Source: Gammaproteobacteria bacterium (GTDB lineage Bacteria; Pseudomonadota; Gammaproteobacteria; Pseudomonadales; JADFDG01). Taken from it: DNA of 64,000 nt. A model generated the notes under the pieces. It searched no databases and was not told the DNA's origin. It was given only the letters and a program-made list of their open reading frames with translations. The stretch's first letter is position 1. Each line of letters starts with the position of its first letter. Of this stretch, positions 36,573 through 44,727 are shown one piece after another. The DNA lies in assembly GCA_018262975.1 (NCBI GenBank), contig JADFDG010000002.1, positions 1 to 64,000 on the forward strand, read 5' to 3'. Both the position numbers and the translations under genes were made by a program.

Positions 36573-38078
36573 GTGAGAATCGCCGTTGTCGCCACGCGTG
36601 CCACGCGCGGCATCGATGCACCCGCCGTACGCGTCGAGACCCACCTGTCCGGCGGACTGCCGTCGGTGTCCATCGTCGGCCTGCCGGAAACCGCCGTGCG
36701 CGAAAGCAAGGACCGCGTGCGCAGCGCGCTGCAGACCTCGCGCTTCGACTTCCCGGTGGGGCGCGTCACCGTCAACCTTGCCCCGGCCGACCTGCCCAAG
36801 GAGGGCGGCCGCTTCGACCTGCCGATCGCGCTGGGCATCCTCGCCGCATCCGGGCAACTGCCGGCGCGCGCACTGGAAGGCAGCGAATTCATCGGCGAAC
36901 TGGCGCTGTCCGGCGAGTTGCGCCCCGTACGTGGCGTGCTGCCGGCGGCGCTGGCCTGCGCGCGCGCCGGCCACGAACTGGTCGTTCCGGTCGACAACGC
37001 CGACGAGGCGTCGCTGCCCCCCGGTGCGCGGGTGATTGCCGCACGGCATCTGCTCGATGTCTGCCGGCACCTGACGGGTGAAGCGCGCATCGCCCCGCAC
37101 CAACCACCGGCGCATGCGCCTGCCAACGATCCGGTCGTCGCCGACCTGGCCGACGTGCGCGGGCAGCCTCTGGCGCGGCGCGCACTGGAAATCGCCGCCG
37201 CCGGCGGCCATTCGCTGCTGATGATCGGCCCGCCGGGCAGCGGCAAGACCATGCTGGCCTCGCGTTTGCCGGGCATCCTGCCGCCGCTGGCCATGGACGA
37301 GGCGCTGGAATCGGCGGCCGTGCGTTCATTGCGCGGGGCGGTGCCGGCAGAGTTGCTCGCCGGCCGACGGCCATTCCGCTCGCCGCACCACTCGGCGTCC
37401 AGCATCGCGCTGGTGGGCGGCGGTGGCGTGCCGCGGCCCGGCGAGATCTCGCTGGCGCATCATGGTGTGCTGTTCATGGACGAGTTGCCGGAGTTCGACC
37501 GGCGCACGCTGGAAGTGCTGCGCGAACCGCTGGAATCCGGCGTGGTGCACCTGACGCGCGCAGCCGCCCAGGTGGCGTTCCCGGCGCGCTTCCAGCTGGT
37601 GGCGGCCATGAACCCCTGCCCCTGTGGTTACCTGGGCGATCCGCAGCGTGGCTGTGGCTACACCTGCGAGCGCGCCGCGCGCTACCGAGCGCGCCTGTCG
37701 GGTCCGCTGCTGGACCGCATCGACCTGCATGTCGAAGTGGCCGCGCTGCCGCCGGCCACGCTGGCACAGGAATCCGCCGGGGAGGACAGCGCGACCGTGC
37801 GCGCGCGAGTCATGCAGGCACGCGAACGGCAACTGCAGCGACAGGGTTGCACCAACGCCACCCTGGACGGCAAGGCGCTTGCGTCAGCCGCACGCCTGTC
37901 GGTGGCAGATCGCGGCTACCTGGTCGAGGCGCTGGAGCGATTGCGGCTGTCGGCACGCGCCACCGATCGCGTGCTGCGCGTGTCACGCACTATTGCCGAT
38001 CTCGCCGGTAGCGATGAGGTGGGCCGCCCGCACTTGCTCGAGGCGCTCGGCTACCGTGCCCTCGATCGCCAGGCCTGA
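36573..38078 (+). CDS. comM: ComM/YifB-type AAA+ ATPase
   Basis: A GTG start (VRIAVVATRATRGIDAPAV) gives 501 residues, close to the 506 of E. coli YifB. A Lon-like N-terminal domain (GLPSVSIVGLPETAVRESKDRVRSA) precedes a Mg-chelatase-type AAA+ domain with Walker A IGPPGSGKTMLASRLP, GVLFMDELPEF and the zinc-finger-like segment NPCPCGYLGDPQRGCGYTC. ComM drives branch migration during integration of transforming DNA in naturally competent species and is widely conserved. Only a weak purine stretch precedes the GTG. Confidence 0.93.
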   Translation: MRIAVVATRATRGIDAPAVRVETHLSGGLPSVSIVGLPETAVRESKDRVRSALQTSRFDFPVGRVTVNLAPADLPKEGGRFDLPIALGILAASGQLPARALEGSEFIGELALSGELRPVRGVLPAALACARAGHELVVPVDNADEASLPPGARVIAARHLLDVCRHLTGEARIAPHQPPAHAPANDPVVADLADVRGQPLARRALEIAAAGGHSLLMIGPPGSGKTMLASRLPGILPPLAMDEALESAAVRSLRGAVPAELLAGRRPFRSPHHSASSIALVGGGGVPRPGEISLAHHGVLFMDELPEFDRRTLEVLREPLESGVVHLTRAAAQVAFPARFQLVAAMNPCPCGYLGDPQRGCGYTCERAARYRARLSGPLLDRIDLHVEVAALPPATLAQESAGEDSATVRARVMQARERQLQRQGCTNATLDGKALASAARLSVADRGYLVEALERLRLSARATDRVLRVSRTIADLAGSDEVGRPHLLEALGYRALDRQA

Positions 38079-38082
38079 TTCC

Positions 38083-38151
38083 CGTAGCGAGGGGGCCATG
38101 CCCCCGATTCTCCGGATGCCAGCGTGTCGGGGGCATGGCCCCCTCGCTACA
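38083..38151. repeat. GTAG REP doublet (inverted pair)
   Basis: CGTAGCGAGGGGGCCATGC and its inverted copy flank a short spacer. It separates the convergent comM and response-regulator genes. Confidence 0.85.
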
Positions 38152-38161
38152 TTGGTCGTGT

Positions 38162-38782
38162 TCAGCGCACGATGCCGAGGCGCACGGCTTCCATGGCCGC
38201 CTCGGCGCGCGAACTGACCGCCAGCTTGTGGTAGATGCTCTTCAGGTGCCCGGCGGCGGTGTTGTAGCTCATGCCCAGCGCGTCACCCACGTCACGCACC
38301 GTATATCCACGCGCAATCAGCGTGAGCACTTCGCTTTCCCGGGGTGACAGCGGCGACGATGCGGGCTGCTGAGGGCGAAAGTGGTTGAGGATGCGCCGGG
38401 CAATGGTCGCCGACAGCGGCGGTCGTCCGTCACTGATGCCACGCAGCAGGTCGACCAGCACGCCTTGCGGCTCGTCCTTGAGCAGGTAGCCATTGGCACC
38501 GGCCCGCAGTGCGTTGAACAGGTGCTCGTCATCGTCAAAGATGGTGGTGATGACGATCTGGGGACGGCCACCGGCAAACTCCCGCACCAGTTCAATGCCA
38601 TTACCGTCCGGCAAGCCGAGGTCGACCAGGGCCAGGTCATGGGTCCGGCCAGCCAGGCGCGCGCGCGCCGATGCCACGCTGTCGGCGTGCTCTACCGCCA
38701 CGCCGGGAAAGGCCGTCGCTACCATTTCGTGCAGCGCGCGGCTGACCTCGGCGATGTCTTCGACGATCAGGACCTGTTGCAT
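38162..38782 (-). CDS. NarL/LuxR-family response regulator
   Basis: The 206-residue regulator has a receiver domain (MQQVLIVEDIAEVSRAL; phospho-acceptor Asp54 in LALVDLGLPDG; Lys in YLLKDEPQG) and a LuxR-type helix-turn-helix (LSPRESEVLTLIARGYTVRDVGDALGMSYNTA...). It is divergent from the histidine kinase at 38904, so the two probably form one signalling pair. The start at MQQ is chosen over a longer frame that runs into the kinase gene. Its targets are unknown. Confidence 0.88.
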   Translation of the reverse strand: MQQVLIVEDIAEVSRALHEMVATAFPGVAVEHADSVASARARLAGRTHDLALVDLGLPDGNGIELVREFAGGRPQIVITTIFDDDEHLFNALRAGANGYLLKDEPQGVLVDLLRGISDGRPPLSATIARRILNHFRPQQPASSPLSPRESEVLTLIARGYTVRDVGDALGMSYNTAAGHLKSIYHKLAVSSRAEAAMEAVRLGIVR

Positions 38783-38903
38783 CTCGACGTAATTGACCGG
38801 CTCTGGGGTTCCCCGGGATGATGCCGACATCCTGTGCGTGAACCCCTGCGGGGACAACCCCCTGAGCAGGGGACCCTGCGCCCCGCTTCCGGAGTCGTTC
38901 CCG

Positions 38904-41006
38904 ATGACGCTGTCCCCGCGCACCCTGGTCGGCCTGAGCGTCGCCCTGACGCTGGCTGTCTGTACCCTGGCCATTTCCCTCGCTCTCTCGGCACCGGTCA
39001 CCGGCCTGTCGTTCCGCGCGGCCGATGACGGCTCCCTGCGGCTGGCCGGCGACGAGCGCCGCATCGTGCAGATGATTGCGGACGGACAGGCCGTGAATGT
39101 CGACGGCTCGCTGGCCATCGAGGAGCCGGACATGCTGGCCACCTACGCCGGGTACAACGCCTTCATGGCAACCCAGCACCGGCTCGCCACCGCGCTGGCC
39201 GACGGTCGCCTGGCGATGCAGTTCGACACCGGCGAGCAGGTGGACCTGGTGGCCACGCAAAGGCACCTCGCCGACCTGCCGCTGATGTTCTGGCTGCAAC
39301 TGCTGTTCGGCGTCGGCGGCATGCTCACCGGCGCACTGGTGCTGGCGGGACGGCCGGAAGAACGCGCCGCGCAACTGTATGCACTGACCGGTCTCGGCTA
39401 TCTCATCTTCGCGCCCGCCGCCGCGGTCTACAGCACGCGCGAACTGCTGCTCGACGGCGAGCTGTTCCGCCAGTTGTCGGTGGCCAACCACTTCGGCGCC
39501 CTGTTGTTCACCGGATCACTCACGGCATTGCTGTGGAGCTACCCGCTGCAACTGGCGCGCATACCGATGGTCGCGCTGGTGTACGTTGCCACCGCGGCCG
39601 CGTGGCTTGCCGATACGCTGCAAACCTCACCGGACATGGCGCAGTACCACCTGTCGGTACTCGTCATCTTCGCGCTCAGTTTCCTGTTCGCCTTCATGCA
39701 ATGGTGGAAGACGCGCCACGCGCCGGCCGAGCGCGCCGCGCTGCGCTGGTTCCTGCTTTCCATCTACCTCGCTACCGGCCTGTTTGCCGGCGTGATCATC
39801 GTGCCGGCAGCGCTCGGCGTCGCGCCACCGGCCTCGCAAGGCGTGATGTTCGGCGCATTCCTGCTGATGTACTGGGGCCTGGCGCTGGGCATCATCCGTT
39901 ACCGGCTGTTCGCGCTGGAGCAATGGTGGCGTGCCATCTGGTGGTGGTTCCTCGGCGGCGTGGCGGTCATCGCGCTGGACGTGCTGCTCGTCTCGCTGCT
40001 GGCGCTGCCCGACGCGCTGGCCCTGTCGGTCGCGGTCGCCCTGGTCGGCTGGCTGTACTTCCCCCTGCGCCAATGGCTGTGGACGCGCATCGGCAAGCAG
40101 CGCGAGCGCACCTTGGCCGAGTGGCTGCCCGACGTGCTGCCGCTGCTCATCGAGACGCGCCCCGGCGGCGCCAGCGAAACGGAAATCCGCGAACGCTGGC
40201 CCAACCTGCTGTCGGCGGTGTTCCGGCCGCTGCGCACCGAGATAAGGAACGGCGCGCTGGCCGTGCCGGAGATCCGCGAGCACGGCCTGGCGCTGGCGGT
40301 GCCGGACGTGCGCGATCCTGCGCGCCACCTCGTGCTGCACCACCCGGATGAAGGCGAGCGCCTGTTCACCCGCAATGACGCCCGCACGCTGGCCGCACTG
40401 CGCGAACTGTTCGAACTCGCACTGGACCGCCTGCGCGCGCGCGACTCCGGCGCGCGCCTGGAACGCGAACGCATCCGCCGTGACATCCACGACGACCTTG
40501 GCGCCCGCCTGCTCACGCTGCTGCACACCTCGCCGGAGGAAAACCGGCAGGTGGTCCGCGAGGCGCTGGACGACCTGCGGCTGCTGGTACGCGCGCTGGA
40601 ATCCGATACCACGCCGCTGCGCGACGCCGTGGACGGCTGGCAGGCGGAAGTGCGCAAGCGCTCGGAAGCCGCCGGCATTGCGCTGCACTGGCAAAGCGAC
40701 ACGCTGCCCGAGCACGTGCAACTGAATGCGCGCCAGCAGGCCAACCTGACACGCATCATGCGCGAGGCAGTCAGCAACGCCCTGCGCCACGCCAGCCCGG
40801 CGAGCCTTTCGGTGGCGCTGCGCATGCGCGACAACGGCCTGCTGATCGAAGTGGGCAACGACGGCAACGTGCTGCCACTGTCGCAGTGGCGCGGCGGCCG
40901 CGGCCGCCAGATCATGCAGGGGCGCGCGACGGAACTCGGCGGCACCCTGGGGTGGCAGGTGGAAAACGGTCGCTGCCTGATGAGCGCGCACATCCCGCTG
41001 GGCTGA
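38904..41006 (+). CDS. Membrane sensor histidine kinase (HisKA_3 type)
   Basis: The 700-residue protein starts MTLSPRTLVGLSVAL. An N-terminal helix, a periplasmic stretch of about 90 residues and about eight membrane helices (to about residue 395) precede a cytoplasmic linker. The histidine box RIRRDIHDDLGARLL has His529. The ATPase domain shows MREAVSNALRHA (N-box) and IEVGNDGN. The dimerisation region is short. It signals to the divergent NarL-type regulator. The signal is not evident. Confidence 0.85.
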   Translation: MTLSPRTLVGLSVALTLAVCTLAISLALSAPVTGLSFRAADDGSLRLAGDERRIVQMIADGQAVNVDGSLAIEEPDMLATYAGYNAFMATQHRLATALADGRLAMQFDTGEQVDLVATQRHLADLPLMFWLQLLFGVGGMLTGALVLAGRPEERAAQLYALTGLGYLIFAPAAAVYSTRELLLDGELFRQLSVANHFGALLFTGSLTALLWSYPLQLARIPMVALVYVATAAAWLADTLQTSPDMAQYHLSVLVIFALSFLFAFMQWWKTRHAPAERAALRWFLLSIYLATGLFAGVIIVPAALGVAPPASQGVMFGAFLLMYWGLALGIIRYRLFALEQWWRAIWWWFLGGVAVIALDVLLVSLLALPDALALSVAVALVGWLYFPLRQWLWTRIGKQRERTLAEWLPDVLPLLIETRPGGASETEIRERWPNLLSAVFRPLRTEIRNGALAVPEIREHGLALAVPDVRDPARHLVLHHPDEGERLFTRNDARTLAALRELFELALDRLRARDSGARLERERIRRDIHDDLGARLLTLLHTSPEENRQVVREALDDLRLLVRALESDTTPLRDAVDGWQAEVRKRSEAAGIALHWQSDTLPEHVQLNARQQANLTRIMREAVSNALRHASPASLSVALRMRDNGLLIEVGNDGNVLPLSQWRGGRGRQIMQGRATELGGTLGWQVENGRCLMSAHIPLG

Positions 41007-41022
41007 CGCCCCGCGGGCCGGC

Positions 41023-41409
41023 TCAGTCCTCGATGCCTTCTACCTTCAGGTAACGCGGCGCGCTCTCGCGCACCTTCTGCAGGGTGACCGCCCACAGCAC
41101 GTGGCGGCCGGTGTCGTCGTTGTCGTAGGCACCATCGCGCACGCGGCGGGCGAACTCGCGGTTGAGTTCGGCGGCGCGCTCGTGCAACTCGTCGGCCTTC
41201 GGCGTGGTATCCAGCACCACTTCCAGCAGGTCGCACTCGTCGTTGAGCGGCCCTTCGCCCATTTCCTGCTGCCGCTCGGCGATGGACATGGCGTTGAGGA
41301 TCATCAGCGCCTGGTACTTCCTGTCTTCCGGCAGTGCCGGCAGCAATTGCTCGCGGAAGGTCTTCGCGGCGATGGCCAGCAATTCATGGCCCTGGGGACG
41401 GTCACGCAT
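41023..41409 (-). CDS. DUF6285-type small partner of the phosphotransferase (LvaB-like)
   Basis: The 128-residue helical protein is placed at MRDRPQGHELLAIAAKTF because AAGGAGG sits eight bases before that ATG; its start lies inside the end of the phosphotransferase gene. The stretch YQALMILNAMSIAERQQEMG and the position after an aminoglycoside-phosphotransferase-like gene fit DUF6285 proteins. In Pseudomonas putida the comparable LvaB is needed for LvaA kinase activity, so a complex is likely. Identification rests on context and pattern only. Confidence 0.7.
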   Translation of the reverse strand: MRDRPQGHELLAIAAKTFREQLLPALPEDRKYQALMILNAMSIAERQQEMGEGPLNDECDLLEVVLDTTPKADELHERAAELNREFARRVRDGAYDNDDTGRHVLWAVTLQKVRESAPRYLKVEGIED

Positions 41410-42448
41410 GGCCGCCATCCTCCTTCGAGAAATCGATGCCGGTCATGCGCAGGATGTGCAGTTCCAGTTCCGGCACGATGTGGCTGGTGAGGGCGAGTTC
41501 CAGCGACGGTTCGCGCCCGGAAATGTGCCGCTCGCCCTGGCCGATGGCGATCATCGCCCAGCGCAGTTCGCCGAACACTTCCCAGTAATAGAGTTCCGCC
41601 GGCGACACGCTGCGCCCGGCGATGCGGTTGTAGCCGGCCAGCAGGTCCTCGCGCGAGCCGATGCCACCCGCGGCCTTCGCATCGCCCTGCTGGCCGAAGC
41701 GCCAGCAGCGCGCGCACAGCCAGCCGAGATCCTCGAGCGGGTGCGACCAGGCGGCGAACTCCCAGTCGAGCACGGCGGTGAGGCCCTGCGCATCGACCAT
41801 GTAGTTGCCGGTGCGGAAATCGCGGTGCGCCAGCACCAGCTGGTCCTGCGTCCACGACGCGCGGTCCGGCACGTGCTTCTCCAGCCAGCGCAGGCCCCAC
41901 TCCAGCGCCGGGTACGGCGTGTGGTAGTTGTCGAGGTAAGCGCGCGAACGGGCGATGAAGTGCAGCGCCGGGTGTACGTCCGGGCGCTCGAGGAAGGCCA
42001 GCTCCGCCGACGGCTGCACACGCTGGATCTTCGCGATCTCCTCGCCCAGGCGCTGCGTGAGCAGCGCGCGGTCGCCGCCCAGCGACATGTCCTTCACCAG
42101 GCGGTGCCCTGCGGCTGCGCCATTGACGCGCCGCATCACGAAGAAATCACGGCCGAACACCGACTTGTCGCCCAGCCACAGCGGCTCGGGCACGGTCACG
42201 CCGGCATCGAACGCCGCCTTCAGCAGCGCGAATTCCTGCGCGCGCGAGTGCGAGTCGGACACGCCGCTCGGCGCATCGCAACGCACCACCACGGCGACGG
42301 TGCCGTCGTGGCTGCCACCGCTGATGACCAGGTCGGCGGCCCAGTTTTCCTGGATCGCGCCACCGGACAGCTTGCGCGTGTTTTCCACCAGCACCGACTG
42401 GGCGCCGGTGCGCGCGGCAAGGAACTCCGCCAGCTTCACCGTATCCAT
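41402..42448 (-). CDS. APH-family kinase, hydroxyacyl-CoA type (LvaA/ACAD10-11-like)
   Basis: The 348-residue protein has the aminoglycoside-phosphotransferase fold, with catalytic loop LAHRDFRTGNYMVD and metal-binding AVLDWEFAAW. Such kinases next to an acyl-CoA dehydrogenase and a DUF6285 protein phosphorylate 4-hydroxyacyl-CoA (LvaA in levulinate catabolism; the kinase domains of human ACAD10/11). Antibiotic resistance is therefore unlikely. It begins four bases after the dehydrogenase stop and overlaps the DUF6285 gene. Confidence 0.82.
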   Translation of the reverse strand: MDTVKLAEFLAARTGAQSVLVENTRKLSGGAIQENWAADLVISGGSHDGTVAVVVRCDAPSGVSDSHSRAQEFALLKAAFDAGVTVPEPLWLGDKSVFGRDFFVMRRVNGAAAGHRLVKDMSLGGDRALLTQRLGEEIAKIQRVQPSAELAFLERPDVHPALHFIARSRAYLDNYHTPYPALEWGLRWLEKHVPDRASWTQDQLVLAHRDFRTGNYMVDAQGLTAVLDWEFAAWSHPLEDLGWLCARCWRFGQQGDAKAAGGIGSREDLLAGYNRIAGRSVSPAELYYWEVFGELRWAMIAIGQGERHISGREPSLELALTSHIVPELELHILRMTGIDFSKEDGGHA

Positions 42449-42452
42449 CGCG

Positions 42453-43655
42453 TCAGACGCCCCACTTGAAGAAGTCCTGCTTCTTCGCCAGGTAGGCCTG
42501 CGACAGCACCATCTTGTGGATCTCGCTGGCGCCGTCCACCAGGCGCGCCTGGCGCGCGTAGCGGTAGATCCAGTCCACCAGCGTGTCCTTCGAGTACCCG
42601 CGCGCGCCCATCAACTGCAGCGCCGTATCGGCGGCCTTGTGCAGCGTGTCGGCCACGTGGATCTTGGCGATGGAAATGTCGGTCTTGGCGTGGTCGCCCT
42701 GGTCGAGCTTCCAGGCAGCGTTCATGGTCAGCAGGCGACCGACGTGGATTTCCTTGGCCACGTCGCCGAGCATCCACTGCACGCCTTCGTGCTGCGCCAG
42801 CGTCATGCCGAAGCTCTGGCGGTTCTCGACGTAACCGGCGGCGATTTCCATGCAACGCTTGGACAGGCCCAGCCAGCGCATGCAGTGCGTCAGGCGCGCG
42901 GTACCGAGGCGGATCTGGGTGACTTTCAGGCCGTCACCGACTTCCAGCAGGCGGTCTTCGTCGTTGATCTCCAGGCCGTCGAATTCCAGCTCGCAGTGGC
43001 CGCCGTGCTCTTCCGGCCCCATGATCGGGATGCGACGCACGATGCGCCAGCCCGGCTGGTCGGCGTGGAACATGAACGCGGTCAGGCCCTTGCGCTTGTC
43101 GTCGCTGGTCTTGGCGATGAGGATGAAGTGCTTGGCACCCTCGGCGCCGGTGATGAACCACTTGCGGCCCTTGATCACCCACTTGTCACCGACTTTCGTG
43201 GCGGTGGTGTAGGTGAGCGACGGGTCGGAACCGCAACCGCCGTCCGGCTCGGTCATGGCGAACGCCGAACGCACCTTGCCGTCGATGATCGGCTGCAACC
43301 ACTTGTCTTTCAGCGCGTCGGTCTTCAGCACCTTGTTCAGCAGGATCATGTTGCCGTCGTCCGGCGGCGCGCAGTTGAACATGGCCGGGCCGAACGGCGA
43401 GCGCGCGGCTTCCTCGTACAGTGCCGCCATGCCGACCACGCCTACCTCGGCGCCACCGCGCGATTTCGGCATCTGGAACGCCCACAGCCCCTCGGCCTTG
43501 GCCAGCTGGCGCACGCGCGCCACCACGTCCTCGCGGATGTTCTCGTGCTCGTCGAAGTTGGCCTTGTCCAGCTCCAGCGGCAGCACGTGCTTGTCCACGA
43601 AGGCGCGCACGCGCAGGCGGTAGTCCTCGACTTGCGGCGACAGGGTGAAATCCAT
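42453..43655 (-). CDS. Acyl-CoA dehydrogenase family protein (LvaC/ACAD11-like)
   Basis: The 400-residue product starts MDFTLSPQVEDYRLRVR with AGGAGA upstream. ACAD signatures are FAMTEPDGGCGSDPSLTYT, WFITGAEGAKHFILIAKT, RQSFGMTLAQHEGVQWML and the C-terminal RYARQARLVDGASEIHKM. In the lva pathway and in ACAD10/11 the enzyme acts on the phosphorylated hydroxyacyl-CoA, removing phosphate and giving the 2-enoyl or isomerised product. The frame stays open upstream into antisense sequence, but that part is not coding. Confidence 0.87.
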   Translation of the reverse strand: MDFTLSPQVEDYRLRVRAFVDKHVLPLELDKANFDEHENIREDVVARVRQLAKAEGLWAFQMPKSRGGAEVGVVGMAALYEEAARSPFGPAMFNCAPPDDGNMILLNKVLKTDALKDKWLQPIIDGKVRSAFAMTEPDGGCGSDPSLTYTTATKVGDKWVIKGRKWFITGAEGAKHFILIAKTSDDKRKGLTAFMFHADQPGWRIVRRIPIMGPEEHGGHCELEFDGLEINDEDRLLEVGDGLKVTQIRLGTARLTHCMRWLGLSKRCMEIAAGYVENRQSFGMTLAQHEGVQWMLGDVAKEIHVGRLLTMNAAWKLDQGDHAKTDISIAKIHVADTLHKAADTALQLMGARGYSKDTLVDWIYRYARQARLVDGASEIHKMVLSQAYLAKKQDFFKWGV

Positions 43656-43679
43656 GGTGTTCTCCTCAACGATATTCGA

Positions 43680-43755
43680 TGTAGCGAGGGGGCCATGCCC
43701 CCGACCGCTCTTGCTCTGTGGGCAGCCCCATCGGGGGCATGGCCCCCTCTCTACA
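43680..43755. repeat. GTAG REP doublet inside the acyl-CoA module
   Basis: Two inverted units flank a spacer of about 25 nt. The minus-strand GTAG at the right end supplies the TAG stop of the upstream SDR gene (43751-43753). It lies between the SDR and acyl-CoA dehydrogenase genes. Confidence 0.85.
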
Positions 43756-44512
43756 GGGAGCTTTGGGTGTGGGCGCCGTCGACGGCGATGACGGCACCAC
43801 TCATGTAGCTGGAGGCGTCCGACGCCAGCAGCAGCAGCGGGCCGTTCAGTTCGTGCAGTTCGCCGGCGCGGCGGTACGGCACGCGCTTGAGCATCTTCTG
43901 GCCGGAATCGCTGGCCAGCCACTCGCGGTTGATGTCGGTGACGTAGTAGCCCGGACAGATGGCGTTGGCGCGGATGTTGTGGCGCGCGTAGTCCAGCGCC
44001 AGCGATTTCGTCAGCTGCAGCGCGGCGGCCTTGGAGGTGGTGTACACCGCCAGCTGGCTCTGCACGCGCAGGCCGAGGATGGAGGCGATGTTGACGATGT
44101 TCCCCGGCTTCTTCTCGTTGATCCACAGGCGGATGGCCTCGCGCGAGACCATCCACATGCCCTTCACGTTGGTGTTCATCACCTGGTCCCACTCGTCCTC
44201 GGTGAGGTCGAGCGTGGAGGCCTCGATGTTGATACCGGCGTTGTTGATCACCACGTCCGGCACCGGCATGGCGTCGAAGGCGTCCCTGACGCTCTGCGGG
44301 TTCGACACGTCCAGCTTCACCGTGTGGGCCACGCCTCCCATCGCACGCACCTTCTGCGCGGTGCCTTCCAGCTTGTCGGTACGGCGGGCCGCCAGGATCA
44401 CCTCGGCGCCGGCACCGGCCAGCACCTCGGCAAAGTGGGCGCCAAAGCCGCTGGACGCGCCGGTAACCAGGACGCGCTTGCCGTCGAGGCGGAAGATATC
44501 GGTGCTGCTCAT
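43751..44512 (-). CDS. SDR-family 3-hydroxyacyl dehydrogenase-like protein (LvaD-like)
   Basis: The 253-residue short-chain dehydrogenase has TGASSGFG, NNAGIN, the catalytic Ser in NIVNIAS and the intact Tyr/Lys pair in VYTTSKAAALQL. As the first gene of the four-gene minus-strand run it would oxidise the 3-hydroxyacyl product, by analogy with LvaD. Its stop codon is inside a REP doublet. Confidence 0.85.
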   Translation of the reverse strand: MSSTDIFRLDGKRVLVTGASSGFGAHFAEVLAGAGAEVILAARRTDKLEGTAQKVRAMGGVAHTVKLDVSNPQSVRDAFDAMPVPDVVINNAGINIEASTLDLTEDEWDQVMNTNVKGMWMVSREAIRLWINEKKPGNIVNIASILGLRVQSQLAVYTTSKAAALQLTKSLALDYARHNIRANAICPGYYVTDINREWLASDSGQKMLKRVPYRRAGELHELNGPLLLLASDASSYMSGAVIAVDGAHTQSSL

Positions 44513-44727
44513 CGATCGTATCCTTTTGATTCACAAGGAAAATGGCCGGCCCGGCAAAAACGCGGGCAGGACCGGCGGAACCGGGCGGTCAGTATAGGCA
44601 GCACGCACGTCCGGGCAATGATCCCGAGCGATCAATCCATGTGCCGCTTTGGACAGACCGGCAGTACGTGCCGACAGCCCCGACCCGCTAGAATCCCCGC
44701 CCCGCCCTTCCACCATCCCCCGAGCCC

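Noticed and set aside
41402-42448. Aminoglycoside resistance gene
   Set aside because: The fold is that of an APH, but the neighbours (ACAD, DUF6285 protein, SDR) place it in the hydroxyacyl-CoA kinase group.
42453-44534. A 693-codon frame that could be read as an acyl-CoA dehydrogenase fusion
   Set aside because: The first ~290 codons are the wrong frame of the SDR gene and of a REP doublet; a ribosome site and family N-terminus place the real start at 43655.
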